This document shows positions 1 to 8,800 of a stretch of 64,000 bases of DNA, piece by piece. This stretch comes from UBA1757 sp045627385. Lineage in GTDB: Bacteria; Bacteroidota; Bacteroidia; Bacteroidales; UBA1402. The notes beneath the pieces are model-generated. The model saw only the letters and a list, made by a program, of their open reading frames with translations, made no database searches and had not been told where the DNA came from. Numbering within the stretch: the stretch's first letter is position 1; each line of letters opens with the position of its first letter. Where the stretch lies: NCBI GenBank assembly GCA_045627385.1, contig JAZQNO010000025.1, forward strand, positions 62,001 to 126,000, given 5' to 3'. The position numbers and the translations under genes are program-made.

Positions 1-239
1 GTGTGACCGACGCCTGCCAGAAACACGGCGGCTTCTATCTGGGCAGCATCGGCGGTCCCGCCGCCATCTTGGCTCAGAACAACATCAAGAGCATCGAATG
101 TGTGGAATATCCCGAACTGGGCATGGAAGCCATCTGGAAAATCGAAGTGGAAGATTTCCCGGCCTTCATTCTGGTCGACGACAAGGGAAATGATTTCTTC
201 AAACAGCTGAAACCTTGGCCTTGCGCTTGTGGCAAATGA
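1..239 (+). CDS. Class I fumarate hydratase, C-terminal fragment (cut by window edge)
   Basis: This is the last ~79 codons of a gene that begins before the window; the reading frame is open from base 3 back to the edge. The segment GGFYLGSIGGPAA followed by a Glu/Pro-rich stretch and ending WPCACGK is typical of the C-terminal (beta) domain of the iron-sulfur class I fumarases/tartrate dehydratases, which interconvert fumarate and malate. The 4Fe-4S ligands would lie in the missing N-terminal part. It ends 48 nt before pyrH, and its last codons carry the -33 element of the pyrH promoter. The family call rests on a short segment, so the substrate (fumarate or L-tartrate) is not certain. Confidence 0.8.
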   Translation, partial: VTDACQKHGGFYLGSIGGPAAILAQNNIKSIECVEYPELGMEAIWKIEVEDFPAFILVDDKGNDFFKQLKPWPCACGK

Positions 240-257
240 AGAAATGGTTTATATTTG
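227..257 (+). promoter_or_regulatory. Bacteroidota-type promoter for pyrH-frr-rsgA
   Basis: TTG at 227-229, a 20-bp spacer and TATATTTG at 250-257 match the Bacteroidota -33/-7 consensus (TTG...TAnnTTTG). The site lies 30 bp before the pyrH ATG and overlaps the end of the fumarase gene. Predicted by eye only. Confidence 0.55.
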
Positions 258-287
258 TCAAACGGCAAGTCAAAAGCATTTTCAGAT

Positions 288-995
288 ATGAAATATAAGA
301 GAATTCTCCTCAAACTCAGCGGTGAATCCCTGATGGGAAAGGCCCAGTACGGCATCGATCCCGAACGTTTGGCCGAGTATGCCGTCCAAATCAAGGAAAT
401 CGCCGATATGGGCGTGCAGATCGGCATCGTCATCGGCGGAGGCAACATTTTCCGCGGTCTGGCGGGTGCGGCCAAGGGATACGAACGCGTCAAGGGCGAT
501 CAGATGGGCATGCTGGCTACGGTCATCAATAGTCTGGCCCTCTGTTCGGCACTGGAAAGCATCGGCGCCAAAGCGCGCGTGCTGACGGCCGTGAGAATGG
601 AACCCATCGGCGAATTTTACAGCAAACGCTATGCGCTCGAATGTATGGAAAAAGGCGAAATCTGCATTTTCTCCTGCGGAACGGGCTCGCCTTATTTCAC
701 CACCGATACGGGATCTTCGCTCCGCGGCATCGAAATCGAAGCCGATGTGATGCTCAAAGGCACCCGTGTCGACGGCATCTACACCGCCGATCCTGAAAAA
801 GATCCGAAGGCTGTCAAGTTCGACGACATCACATATGACGAGATTTACCTCCGCGGACTGAAGGTGATGGACCTCACGGCTACGACCATGTGCAAGGAAA
901 ACAATCTGCCCATCATCGTATTCAATATGGACAAGCCCGGCAATCTGAAAAAGGTCATGACCGATGGCAACATCGGCACATTGGTACACAATTGA
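288..995 (+). CDS. pyrH: UMP kinase
   Basis: Cytosolic uridylate kinase of the amino-acid-kinase fold, phosphorylating UMP to UDP with ATP in pyrimidine nucleotide synthesis. The protein is 235 residues, the usual length. It opens with KYKRILLKLSGESL and has the GGGNIFRG glycine loop (about residues 46-53), the TGSPYFTTDT nucleotide/UMP region and the ADPEKDPKA motif. The open frame extends 11 codons upstream to a GTG, but the ATG at 288 is where the conserved family N-terminus begins. It leads a plus-strand operon with frr 23 nt downstream, the widespread pyrH-frr pairing. Confidence 0.97.
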   Translation: MKYKRILLKLSGESLMGKAQYGIDPERLAEYAVQIKEIADMGVQIGIVIGGGNIFRGLAGAAKGYERVKGDQMGMLATVINSLALCSALESIGAKARVLTAVRMEPIGEFYSKRYALECMEKGEICIFSCGTGSPYFTTDTGSSLRGIEIEADVMLKGTRVDGIYTADPEKDPKAVKFDDITYDEIYLRGLKVMDLTATTMCKENNLPIIVFNMDKPGNLKKVMTDGNIGTLVHN

Positions 996-1018
996 AACAA
1001 CATCAAACAACAGACCCT

Positions 1019-1582
1019 ATGAACGAAGAAGCGGATCTTTATCTGAGCATGGCCGAAGATGCCATGTCGCAGACCATCAATTATCTGGACAAGAGTTTGT
1101 CGCGCATCCGCGCCGGCAAGGCCAGTGTGAACATCTTGGACGGCATCCGGGTGGATTACTATGGCACGATGACGGCTTTGAACGGTGTGGCCACTCTCTC
1201 GACTCCCGATGCCAAGACCATCGCCATCCAGCCTTGGGAAAAGAAGATGCTCCCCACCATCGAAAAAGCCATTATGGCTTCTCCGGTCGGCATCAATCCC
1301 GTCAACAACGGCGAAGTCATCATCCTGAGCATTCCGCCGCTTACCGAAGAGCGCCGTCGTGCCTTGGGCAAGCAGGTCCGTCAGGAAGCCGAAGACGCAA
1401 AGGTGGCTGTGCGCAACACTCGTCGCGACTGCATCGATTCGATGAAGAAACTCGTCAAGGACGGCATGTCTGAGGATTTGGGCAAGGACTACGAAGCCCG
1501 TGTCCAGCAGATTCACGACAAGTACATCAAGAAGGTCGACGAGATTGCCGCCGCCAAGGATAAGGAAATCATGACCGTCTGA
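1019..1582 (+). CDS. frr: Ribosome recycling factor
   Basis: With EF-G it splits post-termination 70S ribosomes. The protein is 187 residues, the usual length, with the hallmark SLSRIRAGKAS region near the N-terminus, the YYGTMTALNGVA hinge segment and the conserved C-terminal PPLTEERRRALGKQ helix. The start at 1019 (MNEEADLYLS) fits the family; a longer open frame from 890 overlaps pyrH and is not believed. It is followed by rsgA after only 5 nt, so the two are probably translated from the same mRNA. Both act on the ribosome. Confidence 0.97.
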   Translation: MNEEADLYLSMAEDAMSQTINYLDKSLSRIRAGKASVNILDGIRVDYYGTMTALNGVATLSTPDAKTIAIQPWEKKMLPTIEKAIMASPVGINPVNNGEVIILSIPPLTEERRRALGKQVRQEAEDAKVAVRNTRRDCIDSMKKLVKDGMSEDLGKDYEARVQQIHDKYIKKVDEIAAAKDKEIMTV

Positions 1583-1587
1583 CAGGC

Positions 1588-2532
1588 TTGAAAGGACTGG
1601 TTGTCAAAAATACGGGAAGCGATCTGCGTGTGCGCGGCGACGATGCGCAGATGTACGATTGCAAGATCAAGGGAAATCTGCGGATCAAAGGTATCCGCAG
1701 CACCAACCCTGTCGCCATCGGCGATTGGGTGAAGGTGGAAGGCGAGTCGGGCAACTTCTTTGTGAGTGAAGTGCTCGACCGTCGCAATTATCTGGTACGC
1801 AAGCCGGCCAACCTGTCCAAGCAACTGCACATCATCGCCGCCAATATCGATCTGGCCCTTCTGGTGGTCACTTTGCGCCATCCGGAAACGAATCTGGTTT
1901 TTGTGGACCGTTTTCTGGCCACCGCGGAGGCGTACAATATCCCTTCTTGTCTGGTTTTCAATAAAACGGATCTTTACGAAGATGAGGATAAGGAATATGC
2001 GCAGGCTTTGAACCGCCTGTATACCCAGATCGGATATACTTGTTTCAATGTGTCTGCGCTCCATTCGGAAGGCATCGAAGAACTGCGCTCCTTCATCCGC
2101 GGAACGGCGGAACAACCGAAGGTATGCCTGCTGTCGGGCAATTCGGGTGTGGGCAAATCCTCGCTGATGAATGCGCTGAATCCGCAGCTGCACGCCAAAG
2201 TCGGCCGCATTTCGGAGGTGCATGACAAGGGCATGCATACGACCTCCTATTCGGAGATGTTTCCGCTGGACGAACACACTTATGTCATTGACACACCGGG
2301 AATCAAAGGTTTCAATACGGTCGATATGAAACCCGAGCAGGTGGGCCATTATTTTCCCGAAATCTTCCGCATTTCGCAGGACTGCCGTTACGGCAACTGC
2401 ACGCACCGACACGAACCTGGATGCGCCGTGCTGGACGCGCTCGACAAACACCTTATCAGCGAATCGCGCTACAACAGCTATCTGAGCATCATCGACGATT
2501 TCAGCGAAGGCAAATACCGTTCGGGCGATTGA
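1588..2532 (+). CDS. rsgA: Small ribosomal subunit biogenesis GTPase RsgA
   Basis: Circularly permuted GTPase that checks late maturation of the 30S subunit. Domains in order: an N-terminal OB fold (about 1-75), then G4 (NKTD near residue 125), G1/P-loop (GNSGVGKSS near 185) and G3 (DTPG near 235), which is the permuted order G4-G1-G3. A C-terminal zinc-binding knuckle follows (CRYGNCTHRHEPGC). The length is 314 residues. The start is a TTG at 1588, 5 nt after frr; it is preferred because MKGLVVKNTGS is the conserved family N-terminus and no ATG fits. It converges on birA with an 8-nt gap, leaving no room for a separate terminator. Confidence 0.95.
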   Translation: MKGLVVKNTGSDLRVRGDDAQMYDCKIKGNLRIKGIRSTNPVAIGDWVKVEGESGNFFVSEVLDRRNYLVRKPANLSKQLHIIAANIDLALLVVTLRHPETNLVFVDRFLATAEAYNIPSCLVFNKTDLYEDEDKEYAQALNRLYTQIGYTCFNVSALHSEGIEELRSFIRGTAEQPKVCLLSGNSGVGKSSLMNALNPQLHAKVGRISEVHDKGMHTTSYSEMFPLDEHTYVIDTPGIKGFNTVDMKPEQVGHYFPEIFRISQDCRYGNCTHRHEPGCAVLDALDKHLISESRYNSYLSIIDDFSEGKYRSGD

Positions 2533-2540
2533 TGTCGTCG

Positions 2541-3263
2541 TCAGACAATGAAGGAAACTTCCTTGAAAGCGTACCAGCGTTTTTCTCCCGTCTTTTCGTC
2601 TTGCAGACACAGTCTTCCCATCGCATCGATACCGACGATACGGGCATCGAAACGGCCGTTTTCCTGGTCTTGATAGGGAAAGACACCATCGCGCCGGTAC
2701 AGATTTTCCCAAAACAGGCTCTCTAGCCGTTTCGGATCGGTTTCGGCCATTTCCAACTGAGTCTTCAGCTGGTCCATCAGACACTCGAGAACTTCGTCCA
2801 GGGGATGATCCGTCCCGCTCAATTGTTTCATTGAAACAGGGTTGGGTGCGTCGCTGAGAAAGACTTCCTGATTGACGTTCAGCCCGATGCCCGCGATGCT
2901 GTGGCTGATGCGCATCCCTTCCAGCCGGTTTTCGATGAGAATGCCGCAAATCTTGCTGTCGCCTACGTAAATGTCATTGGGCCATTTGATGCGGATGTCA
3001 TCGCGCTTGAGGAATTTCTGAAGGCATAGGCAGACAGCGGTGGCTACCGCTTCGGAAAGGCGGAAATAATCGCTTGCCAGAATGCGTACCGGCTTGTACA
3101 GCAGGCTCATGCATATGTTTTTCCCATCTTCCGATTCCCAATGGTTGCCCCTTTGTCCGCGTCCGGCCGTCTGTCGGCTGCAGACCACGGCATCCAGGCT
3201 GTCACCCAGGTGGGCGGCCATCCAGGAATTGGTCGATTCGGTTTCTTCAATCCGGTATATCAT
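2541..3263 (-). CDS. birA: Biotin--[acetyl-CoA-carboxylase] ligase (monofunctional BirA)
   Basis: Activates biotin with ATP and attaches it to the biotin carrier domain of carboxylases. The 240-residue protein starts at MIYRIEETESTNSW (ATG at 3263) and contains the biotinyl-5'-AMP loop GRGQRGNHW, the KWPNDIYV catalytic-lysine segment (IKWPND) and the CGILIEN motif. It lacks the N-terminal DNA-binding domain of E. coli BirA, so it should be an enzyme only and not a repressor. It is the last gene of the psd-pssA-RHH-tadA-yraN-birA run and starts 14 nt after the yraN stop. Confidence 0.93.
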   Translation of the reverse strand: MIYRIEETESTNSWMAAHLGDSLDAVVCSRQTAGRGQRGNHWESEDGKNICMSLLYKPVRILASDYFRLSEAVATAVCLCLQKFLKRDDIRIKWPNDIYVGDSKICGILIENRLEGMRISHSIAGIGLNVNQEVFLSDAPNPVSMKQLSGTDHPLDEVLECLMDQLKTQLEMAETDPKRLESLFWENLYRRDGVFPYQDQENGRFDARIVGIDAMGRLCLQDEKTGEKRWYAFKEVSFIV

Positions 3264-3277
3264 ATGGAAAATCAGTT

Positions 3278-3640
3278 TCAGTAAGGAGCGCAAAATGCGT
3301 CTTCGATATGTTCGATCTGCCATTCGCCTCCCTCGCAGACGATGGACAGGATGTCAAACCGCACCGGCAGGTCGATGCCTTTGAGCCGGACATAATGGTT
3401 GGCAGAAGACACGATGCGTCTGATTTTCTGCGGTGTGACCGATTGCCAGGGTTCTTCCCACTGGCGGCTGCTGCGTGTCTTGACCTCGACGACCACGAGA
3501 TATTCCCCGTCTGAGGCGATGATGTCGAGTTCTTTGTGGCTGGAATGCCAATTCTGTTCGATGATGTCATATCCCTTCTCTCGAAGATATCCGACGGCAG
3601 CCTGTTCTCCATGGATTCCTAAAAGGTTGTGTGTTGCCAT
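3278..3640 (-). CDS. YraN/UPF0102 family endonuclease-like protein
   Basis: A 120-residue member of the YraN (UPF0102) family with the restriction-endonuclease-like fold. It shows GEQAAVGYLREKGYDI at the N-terminus and the core E...D...E-x-K signature as HKELDIIASDGEYLVVVEVK. The family is widely conserved in bacteria but its role is unclear; Holliday-junction-type or repair nuclease functions have been suggested for relatives. Its start codon lies directly against the tadA stop (3640/3641), showing cotranscription. Confidence 0.85.
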   Translation of the reverse strand: MATHNLLGIHGEQAAVGYLREKGYDIIEQNWHSSHKELDIIASDGEYLVVVEVKTRSSRQWEEPWQSVTPQKIRRIVSSANHYVRLKGIDLPVRFDILSIVCEGGEWQIEHIEDAFCAPY

Positions 3641-4093
3641 TTATCGTTTTTTCTTGAAAAATTCACTCATAAGCGAGGCGCATTCGTCGGCAAGGATTCC
3701 CTTGCTGACCTGCGTTTTGGGATGGAGCGCCTGAGGCGCGAAGCGGCTGTAACCGCGTTTCTCGTCGTCGGCACCGTAGACCAGCCGTCCCAACTGCGCC
3801 CATCCGAGGGCGCCTGCGCACATCACGCATGGTTCCAATGTGACATACAAGGTGCATTCCTGCAGATATTTGCCACCCAAAGCAGAGGCTGCCGAGGTGA
3901 TGGCCTGCATCTCGGCGTGTGCGGTGACATCGTTGAGAGTTTCCGTCAAATTGTGACCGCGTGCAATGATGCGGTCCCGACACACGACGACCGTCCCCAC
4001 CGGAATCTCTCCTTTTTCGGCGCTTGCCTGCGCTTCGGCCAGCGCCAGCCTCATATATCGCTCGTCTGTTTCAGAAGAGGGTAGGGTATTCAT
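3641..4093 (-). CDS. tadA: tRNA-specific adenosine deaminase TadA
   Basis: Converts A34 to inosine in tRNA-Arg(ACG), allowing wobble decoding. The 150-residue protein has the cytidine/adenosine deaminase zinc site: H59-A-E61 and P88-C89-V-M-C92. E61 is the proton shuttle. The length and motif spacing match bacterial TadA. Its first 23 nt overlap the end of the small RHH gene upstream, and its stop abuts yraN. Confidence 0.93.
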   Translation of the reverse strand: MNTLPSSETDERYMRLALAEAQASAEKGEIPVGTVVVCRDRIIARGHNLTETLNDVTAHAEMQAITSAASALGGKYLQECTLYVTLEPCVMCAGALGWAQLGRLVYGADDEKRGYSRFAPQALHPKTQVSKGILADECASLMSEFFKKKR

Positions 4094-4277
4094 CGTTGAA
4101 TCGGTTGGAGATGGATGTGAGAACGCATTTCCGGATGAAGTTGGAACGGTTCTTCACATGATACTGCTTGCAGTAGGCGGCCAAAGCGTCGGCTTCGACT
4201 TCATTCAGCTGAAAGACAATCCGCCGGTCGCGTTTGAGCGATTTCGGAGCCATTGGCGTTTTTTTCTTTCTCTTCAT
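4071..4277 (-). CDS. Small basic ribbon-helix-helix-like protein
   Basis: A 68-residue, strongly basic protein (MKRKKKTPMAPKSLKRDRR start) followed by a beta-strand and two predicted helices: RRIVFQLNEVEADALAAYC, then KNRSNFIRKCVL. This pattern resembles MetJ/Arc (RHH) DNA-binding proteins. It sits between pssA (12 nt upstream) and tadA (overlap 23 nt), so it is probably cotranslated with them. I recall similar small proteins next to tadA in other Bacteroidales, but no function is known to me. It could be a regulator or a nucleoid-associated protein. Confidence 0.65.
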   Translation of the reverse strand: MKRKKKTPMAPKSLKRDRRIVFQLNEVEADALAAYCKQYHVKNRSNFIRKCVLTSISNRFNDEYPTLF

Positions 4278-4289
4278 CTTGTCGGCGTT

Positions 4290-4985
4290 TTATGATTGAC
4301 GGGAAAACACGAGGCAAAGCAGGAGATACCATAGTATGCAGAGAGCCAGTCCGCCCAGATGGAAGATGGCCAGCAGGACAAGGCAACCCAGCAGGAAAAT
4401 GTAGCGCAGGGCGTTGTCTTTCCACTTCAGATTCTTGAATTTGAGCGAAAACATAGGAATTTCCGATACCAGCAGCCAACAGCAGACCAGCAGCAGGCCG
4501 ATAAGGAACAAGGGCTCGATGCCCTCTTGGAAGCGCTCTTCGAGAAACAGGATGCCGAACGCCCAGAAAAAAGCGTTGGCTGGAGTGGGCAGACCGAGAA
4601 AGGAGGTGCTCTGACGGTTGTCCAGATTGAAATGCGCCAACCGTACGGCAGAGAAGGCCACCATCAGAAAGGCCAGATAGCTCAGGTAGGTGCAGATGCC
4701 GGCGGGAAGGAATCCTGCCGCGGCGTTTTCCTGAAGATATCTGAAAAGGATAGCCGAAGGAGCCACACCGAAACTGATGACATCCGACAGGGAATCGAGC
4801 TCTTTTCCGATGGGGGAGACCACCTTGAGCAGGCGGGCGCAGAAGCCGTCGAAGAAATCGAAAACGGCAGCCAGAGCAATCAGACAGGCCGAAAGTCTGT
4901 AGTCGCCGCCAAAGGCGTAAACGACGGCCAGGCATCCCGAAAGGGCATTCAGGCAGGTGATGATATTGGGAATGTGTCTCTTCAT
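4290..4985 (-). CDS. pssA: CDP-diacylglycerol--serine O-phosphatidyltransferase
   Basis: Integral membrane enzyme making phosphatidylserine from CDP-diacylglycerol and serine. The CDP-alcohol phosphatidyltransferase signature is complete: D46-G47, A50-R51, G60, D64 and D68, matching DGX2ARX8GX3DX3D. The 231-residue protein has several hydrophobic spans, including 5-28, 75-105 and the C-terminal 185-228. Its start overlaps the psd stop by 4 nt (4982-4985), so the two steps of phosphatidylethanolamine synthesis are translationally coupled. Confidence 0.95.
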   Translation of the reverse strand: MKRHIPNIITCLNALSGCLAVVYAFGGDYRLSACLIALAAVFDFFDGFCARLLKVVSPIGKELDSLSDVISFGVAPSAILFRYLQENAAAGFLPAGICTYLSYLAFLMVAFSAVRLAHFNLDNRQSTSFLGLPTPANAFFWAFGILFLEERFQEGIEPLFLIGLLLVCCWLLVSEIPMFSLKFKNLKWKDNALRYIFLLGCLVLLAIFHLGGLALCILWYLLLCLVFSRQS

Positions 4986-5674
4986 AAGGAAGCGGTTTTG
5001 AATGTGGCCAGCACCGTCTTGCCGCCGGTGACGTGGTCGCCGATATGCACTTGCACCTCGGTTTCGCCTACGGGCAGGAAAATGTCGGTGCGCGAGCCGA
5101 AGCGGATGAAACCCAACTGGTCATTGCGTTGGAGCCGGTCGCCCGGACGGGCGTAATTGCAGATGCGGCGCGCAACGGCTCCGGCAATCATGCGGGTCAT
5201 CATGGGCTTTGAACTGAACTCAGTGAGAATGACCACGTTGCTGTGCTCGTTCTCCTGGCTCGATTTGGGCAGATAGGCCGACCAGAAACGCCCGTTGCGA
5301 TGGCTGACGTGCTGCACGTGGCCGGCTATGGGCGTCCAGATGGTGTGGGCGTCGAACATCGTCATGAAGACGGAAATCTGCAGATAATTATCCTTGAGGA
5401 CTTCTCCTTCGAAACAGGGTTCGATGGCCACGACCGTGCCGTCGGCGGGCGCCACGATGTCGTTGGGGCGGTCGGGAAGGGGTTGCCAGCGCGATACCCG
5501 GAAGAAATTCAGAAACAGGGCCATCACGAAAAGGGAGACGACCAGCAGACACCAGAACCAGGCCCCACCCAGAAGATGGTAGCAGCAGAAGTTGAGAATC
5601 AGCAGAATGACCGTGATGACGGTCAGCACCACTTTACCTTCCCGGTGAATCGTTATGTTCGGACCCTTTTTCAT
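4982..5674 (-). CDS. psd: Phosphatidylserine decarboxylase proenzyme (short, archaetidylserine-type form)
   Basis: Decarboxylates phosphatidylserine to phosphatidylethanolamine. The 230-residue proenzyme has two N-terminal membrane spans (about 16-36 and 40-58), the APADG segment, FDAH and WTPIAG core motifs, and the self-cleavage site RFGSRTD with S194 as the future pyruvoyl group. An FGS rather than LGST site is seen in this shorter class. ATG 5674 is preferred over an in-frame TTG at 5692 because a GGAG lies just before it. First gene of the minus-strand run. Confidence 0.93.
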   Translation of the reverse strand: MKKGPNITIHREGKVVLTVITVILLILNFCCYHLLGGAWFWCLLVVSLFVMALFLNFFRVSRWQPLPDRPNDIVAPADGTVVAIEPCFEGEVLKDNYLQISVFMTMFDAHTIWTPIAGHVQHVSHRNGRFWSAYLPKSSQENEHSNVVILTEFSSKPMMTRMIAGAVARRICNYARPGDRLQRNDQLGFIRFGSRTDIFLPVGETEVQVHIGDHVTGGKTVLATFKTASL

Positions 5675-5695
5675 TCTGTTCTCCAGACTCAACTA

Positions 5696-5731
5696 CAAAT
5701 GTACACATTTATTTGATATAAATAAGACAAA
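5696..5731 (-). promoter_or_regulatory. Candidate promoter for psd-pssA-tadA-yraN-birA run
   Basis: On the minus strand TACATTTG (5703-5696) matches the -7 consensus TAnnTTTG, 21 bp before the psd ATG. A TTTG lies at 5731-5728, but with a 24-bp spacer, slightly long. The 140-bp psd/dnaE gap is AT-rich and holds this and the divergent dnaE promoter. Confidence 0.4.
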
Positions 5732-5749
5732 AAAATCATACCCGTTTTC

Positions 5750-5780
5750 TTGAAATGAGCGCTATTTATGCCTACCTTTA
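5750..5780 (+). promoter_or_regulatory. Candidate dnaE promoter
   Basis: TTG at 5750-5752, a 20-bp spacer and TACCTTTA at 5773-5780 (one mismatch to TAnnTTTG) lie 34 bp before the dnaE ATG. Confidence 0.45.
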
Positions 5781-5814
5781 AAGCCTCAGTAATCATCCTG
5801 TTATCCTATTGAAT

Positions 5815-8800
5815 ATGAGTAAATTCGTACATCTGCATGTACATTCCCAGTATTCCGTTCTCGATGGACAGGCTTCGGTGGGCGGCCTCATCGACAAGGC
5901 CATTTCCGACGGCATGCCGGCCATTGCGCTGACCGATCACGGCAATATGTTCGGCATCAAGGAGTTTGTCGATACCATTGCCAAGAAGAACAAAGACGAA
6001 GTGGTCTTGAAGCCGATCATAGGCTGTGAGGTCTATGTGGCACGCAACGGAAAAGAGAACAAACGTCGCGAGGTGAGGGATGACGCCCGCGGCTGGCATC
6101 TGATTCTCCTGGCCAAGAATTACAACGGATACAAGAATCTCATCAAAATCGTGTCGCGCGCCTGGGTGGACGGCTACTACTATACGCCCCGAACCGACCA
6201 CGCCGATCTGGAAAAATATCACGAGGACATCATCTGCTGCTCGGCTTGTCTGGGCGGCGAGATTCCGCAATATATATTAAAAGGAGAACTCGACAAGGCT
6301 GAGGAGTCGCTGCTCTGGTTCAAGAATCTGTTCGGCGATGACTTCTATCTGGAGTTGCAGCGCCACAAGCCGACCGTCCCCAACGCAGCTCAGGATACAT
6401 ATCCCAAACAGGTGGAAGTCAATAAGGTGCTCTTGGAGTGGGCTGCCAAACATCAGGTCAAATACATCTGCACCAACGATGTGCATTTCATCAACGAGGA
6501 CGATGCGGAGGCTCATCACCGCCTGCTTTGCGTGAACACGGGAAACGATGTGGACGACTACACCAAAATGGCCTACACCAAGCAGGAATGGTTCAAGACG
6601 ACGGCGGAAATGGCCGAGGTCTTTTCGGACCTGCCCGAGGCGCTGGAAACGACTTTGGAAATCGCCGACAAGGTGGAGATCTATTCCATCGACCACAAGC
6701 CGGTGATGCCGAATTTCGAAATTCCCCCGGAGTTTCCCGACCAGGATGCCTATCTGCGCCATCTGACCTACGAAGGTGCCAAGCGGCTCTATCCGGATAT
6801 CACCGACGAGGTGCGTGAACGCATCGATTTCGAATTGGAGACCATTAAGAACATGGGATTCCCCGGCTATTTCCTCATTGTGCAGGACTTTATCGCCGGA
6901 GCCCGCTCCATAGGCGTTTCCGTCGGCCCTGGCCGTGGCTCGGCTGCGGGTTCCGTGGTCGCTTACTGTTTGGGAATCACCAAGGTGGATCCCATCAAAT
7001 ACGACTTGCTGTTCGAACGTTTCCTGAATCCAGACCGTATCTCATTGCCTGATATCGACACCGATTTCGATGATGACGGACGTGGCGAAGTGCTGAGATG
7101 GGTGGAAAACAAATACGGCAAGGAAAAGGTGTCGCACATCATCACCTACGGCACGATGGCCACCAAATCCGCCATCAAGGATGTGGCTCGTGTGGAGCAT
7201 CTGCCGCTTTCCGAATCGGATCGGCTGACGAAGCTCATCCCCGACCGCCTTTCCGAACCGGGAACCGGAAAGTCATTGAAAATCAATTTCAAGACTTGTC
7301 TGCAATATGTGCCCGAACTGAAAGCCGAGCTGGAATCGCCCGACCCGTTGGTCCGCGAAACGCTCAAATACGCCATCCAGCTCGAAGGCAATGTGCGCAA
7401 TATCGGTGTCCACGCCTGCGGCGTCATCATCGGCCGTGACGACATATCCGACTGGGTGCCTGTCTGCACGGCCGACGACAAGGAAAGCGGCGAAAAGCTG
7501 CTGGTGACCCAGTACGAAGGTTCGGTCATCGAGTCGACGGGTATGATCAAAATGGACTTTCTGGGACTCAAGACGCTGTCCATTCTGAAGGAAGCCCTCC
7601 ACAACATCAAACTGTCGCGCGGCATCGATGTGGACTTGGACAATGTGCCGCTCGACGATCCGCTCACCTACAAGCTGTACAGCGAAGGCCGCACCATCGG
7701 CACTTTCCAGTTCGAATCGGCCGGCATGCAGAAGTATCTGCGCGAGCTCCAGCCCACGCAGTTCGGCGACCTTATCGCGATGAACGCCCTGTACCGTCCG
7801 GGTCCTATGGATTACATCCCCGAATTCATCGACCGCAAGCATGGACGAAAGCCTATCGAATACGACATTCCCTGCATGGAACAATACCTGAAGGAGACCT
7901 ACGGCATCACGGTCTATCAGGAACAGGTGATGTTGCTGTCACGACAGTTGGCCGGTTTTACCCGCGGTCAGAGCGATACCCTGCGTAAAGCGATGGGTAA
8001 GAAGCAGCTCAAGAAGATGGAAGAGCTTGAAGTGCTGTTCTACGAGGGCGGTACCAAAAACGGCCATCCGAAGGAGGTGCTTCAGAAGATTTGGGAAGAC
8101 TGGAAGAAGTTTGCCGAATATGCCTTCAACAAGTCGCATGCCACCTGCTATTCTGTGGTCGCCTTCCAGACAGCCTACCTGAAAGCGCATTATCCTTCGG
8201 AGTACATGGCCGGTGTGATGACCCGCAACATCAACAACATTTCGGAAGTGTCCAAACTGATGGCCGAGTGCAAGTCGATGGGAATCAAAGTGCTTGGACC
8301 CGATATCAATGAGTCGGGCTATCATTTCATGGTCAACAAGAAAGGCGACATCCGTTTTGGCTTGGGAGCCATCAAGGGAATGGGCGAATCGGCGGTCAAC
8401 GCCATCATCATGGAGCGCGAAGCCAACGGACCATACGAATCGGTTTTCGATCTGGTGGAACGTATCGACCTGAGCACTTGCGGACGCAAGAATCTCGAGG
8501 TGATGGCCGGGGCCGGAGCCTTCGATTCGTTCGCCGACATCGAACGTGAGCAGTATATGGCTGAAAACGAACAGGGTGAGACCTTCCTGGATACGCTTGT
8601 CCGATACGGCACAAAGTTCAAGGAAGACAAAGCCAACATCTTCGGCAGCATCTTCGGCGACGAAATGGGCGCCGCCGTCACCCGTCCGGCGGTCCCGACC
8701 AGGTACATGCAGGTTTCCATGCTCGAACGGCTCAACCGTGAAAAGTCGTATGTGGGGATGTTCCTGTCGTCCCATCCGCTGGACCAGTACCGCGCTTATA

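Noticed and set aside
74..1010. Long minus-strand open frames opposite the fumarase end and pyrH
   Set aside because: They are frame shadows of pyrH; the translations have no family motifs and pyrH is certain on the plus strand.
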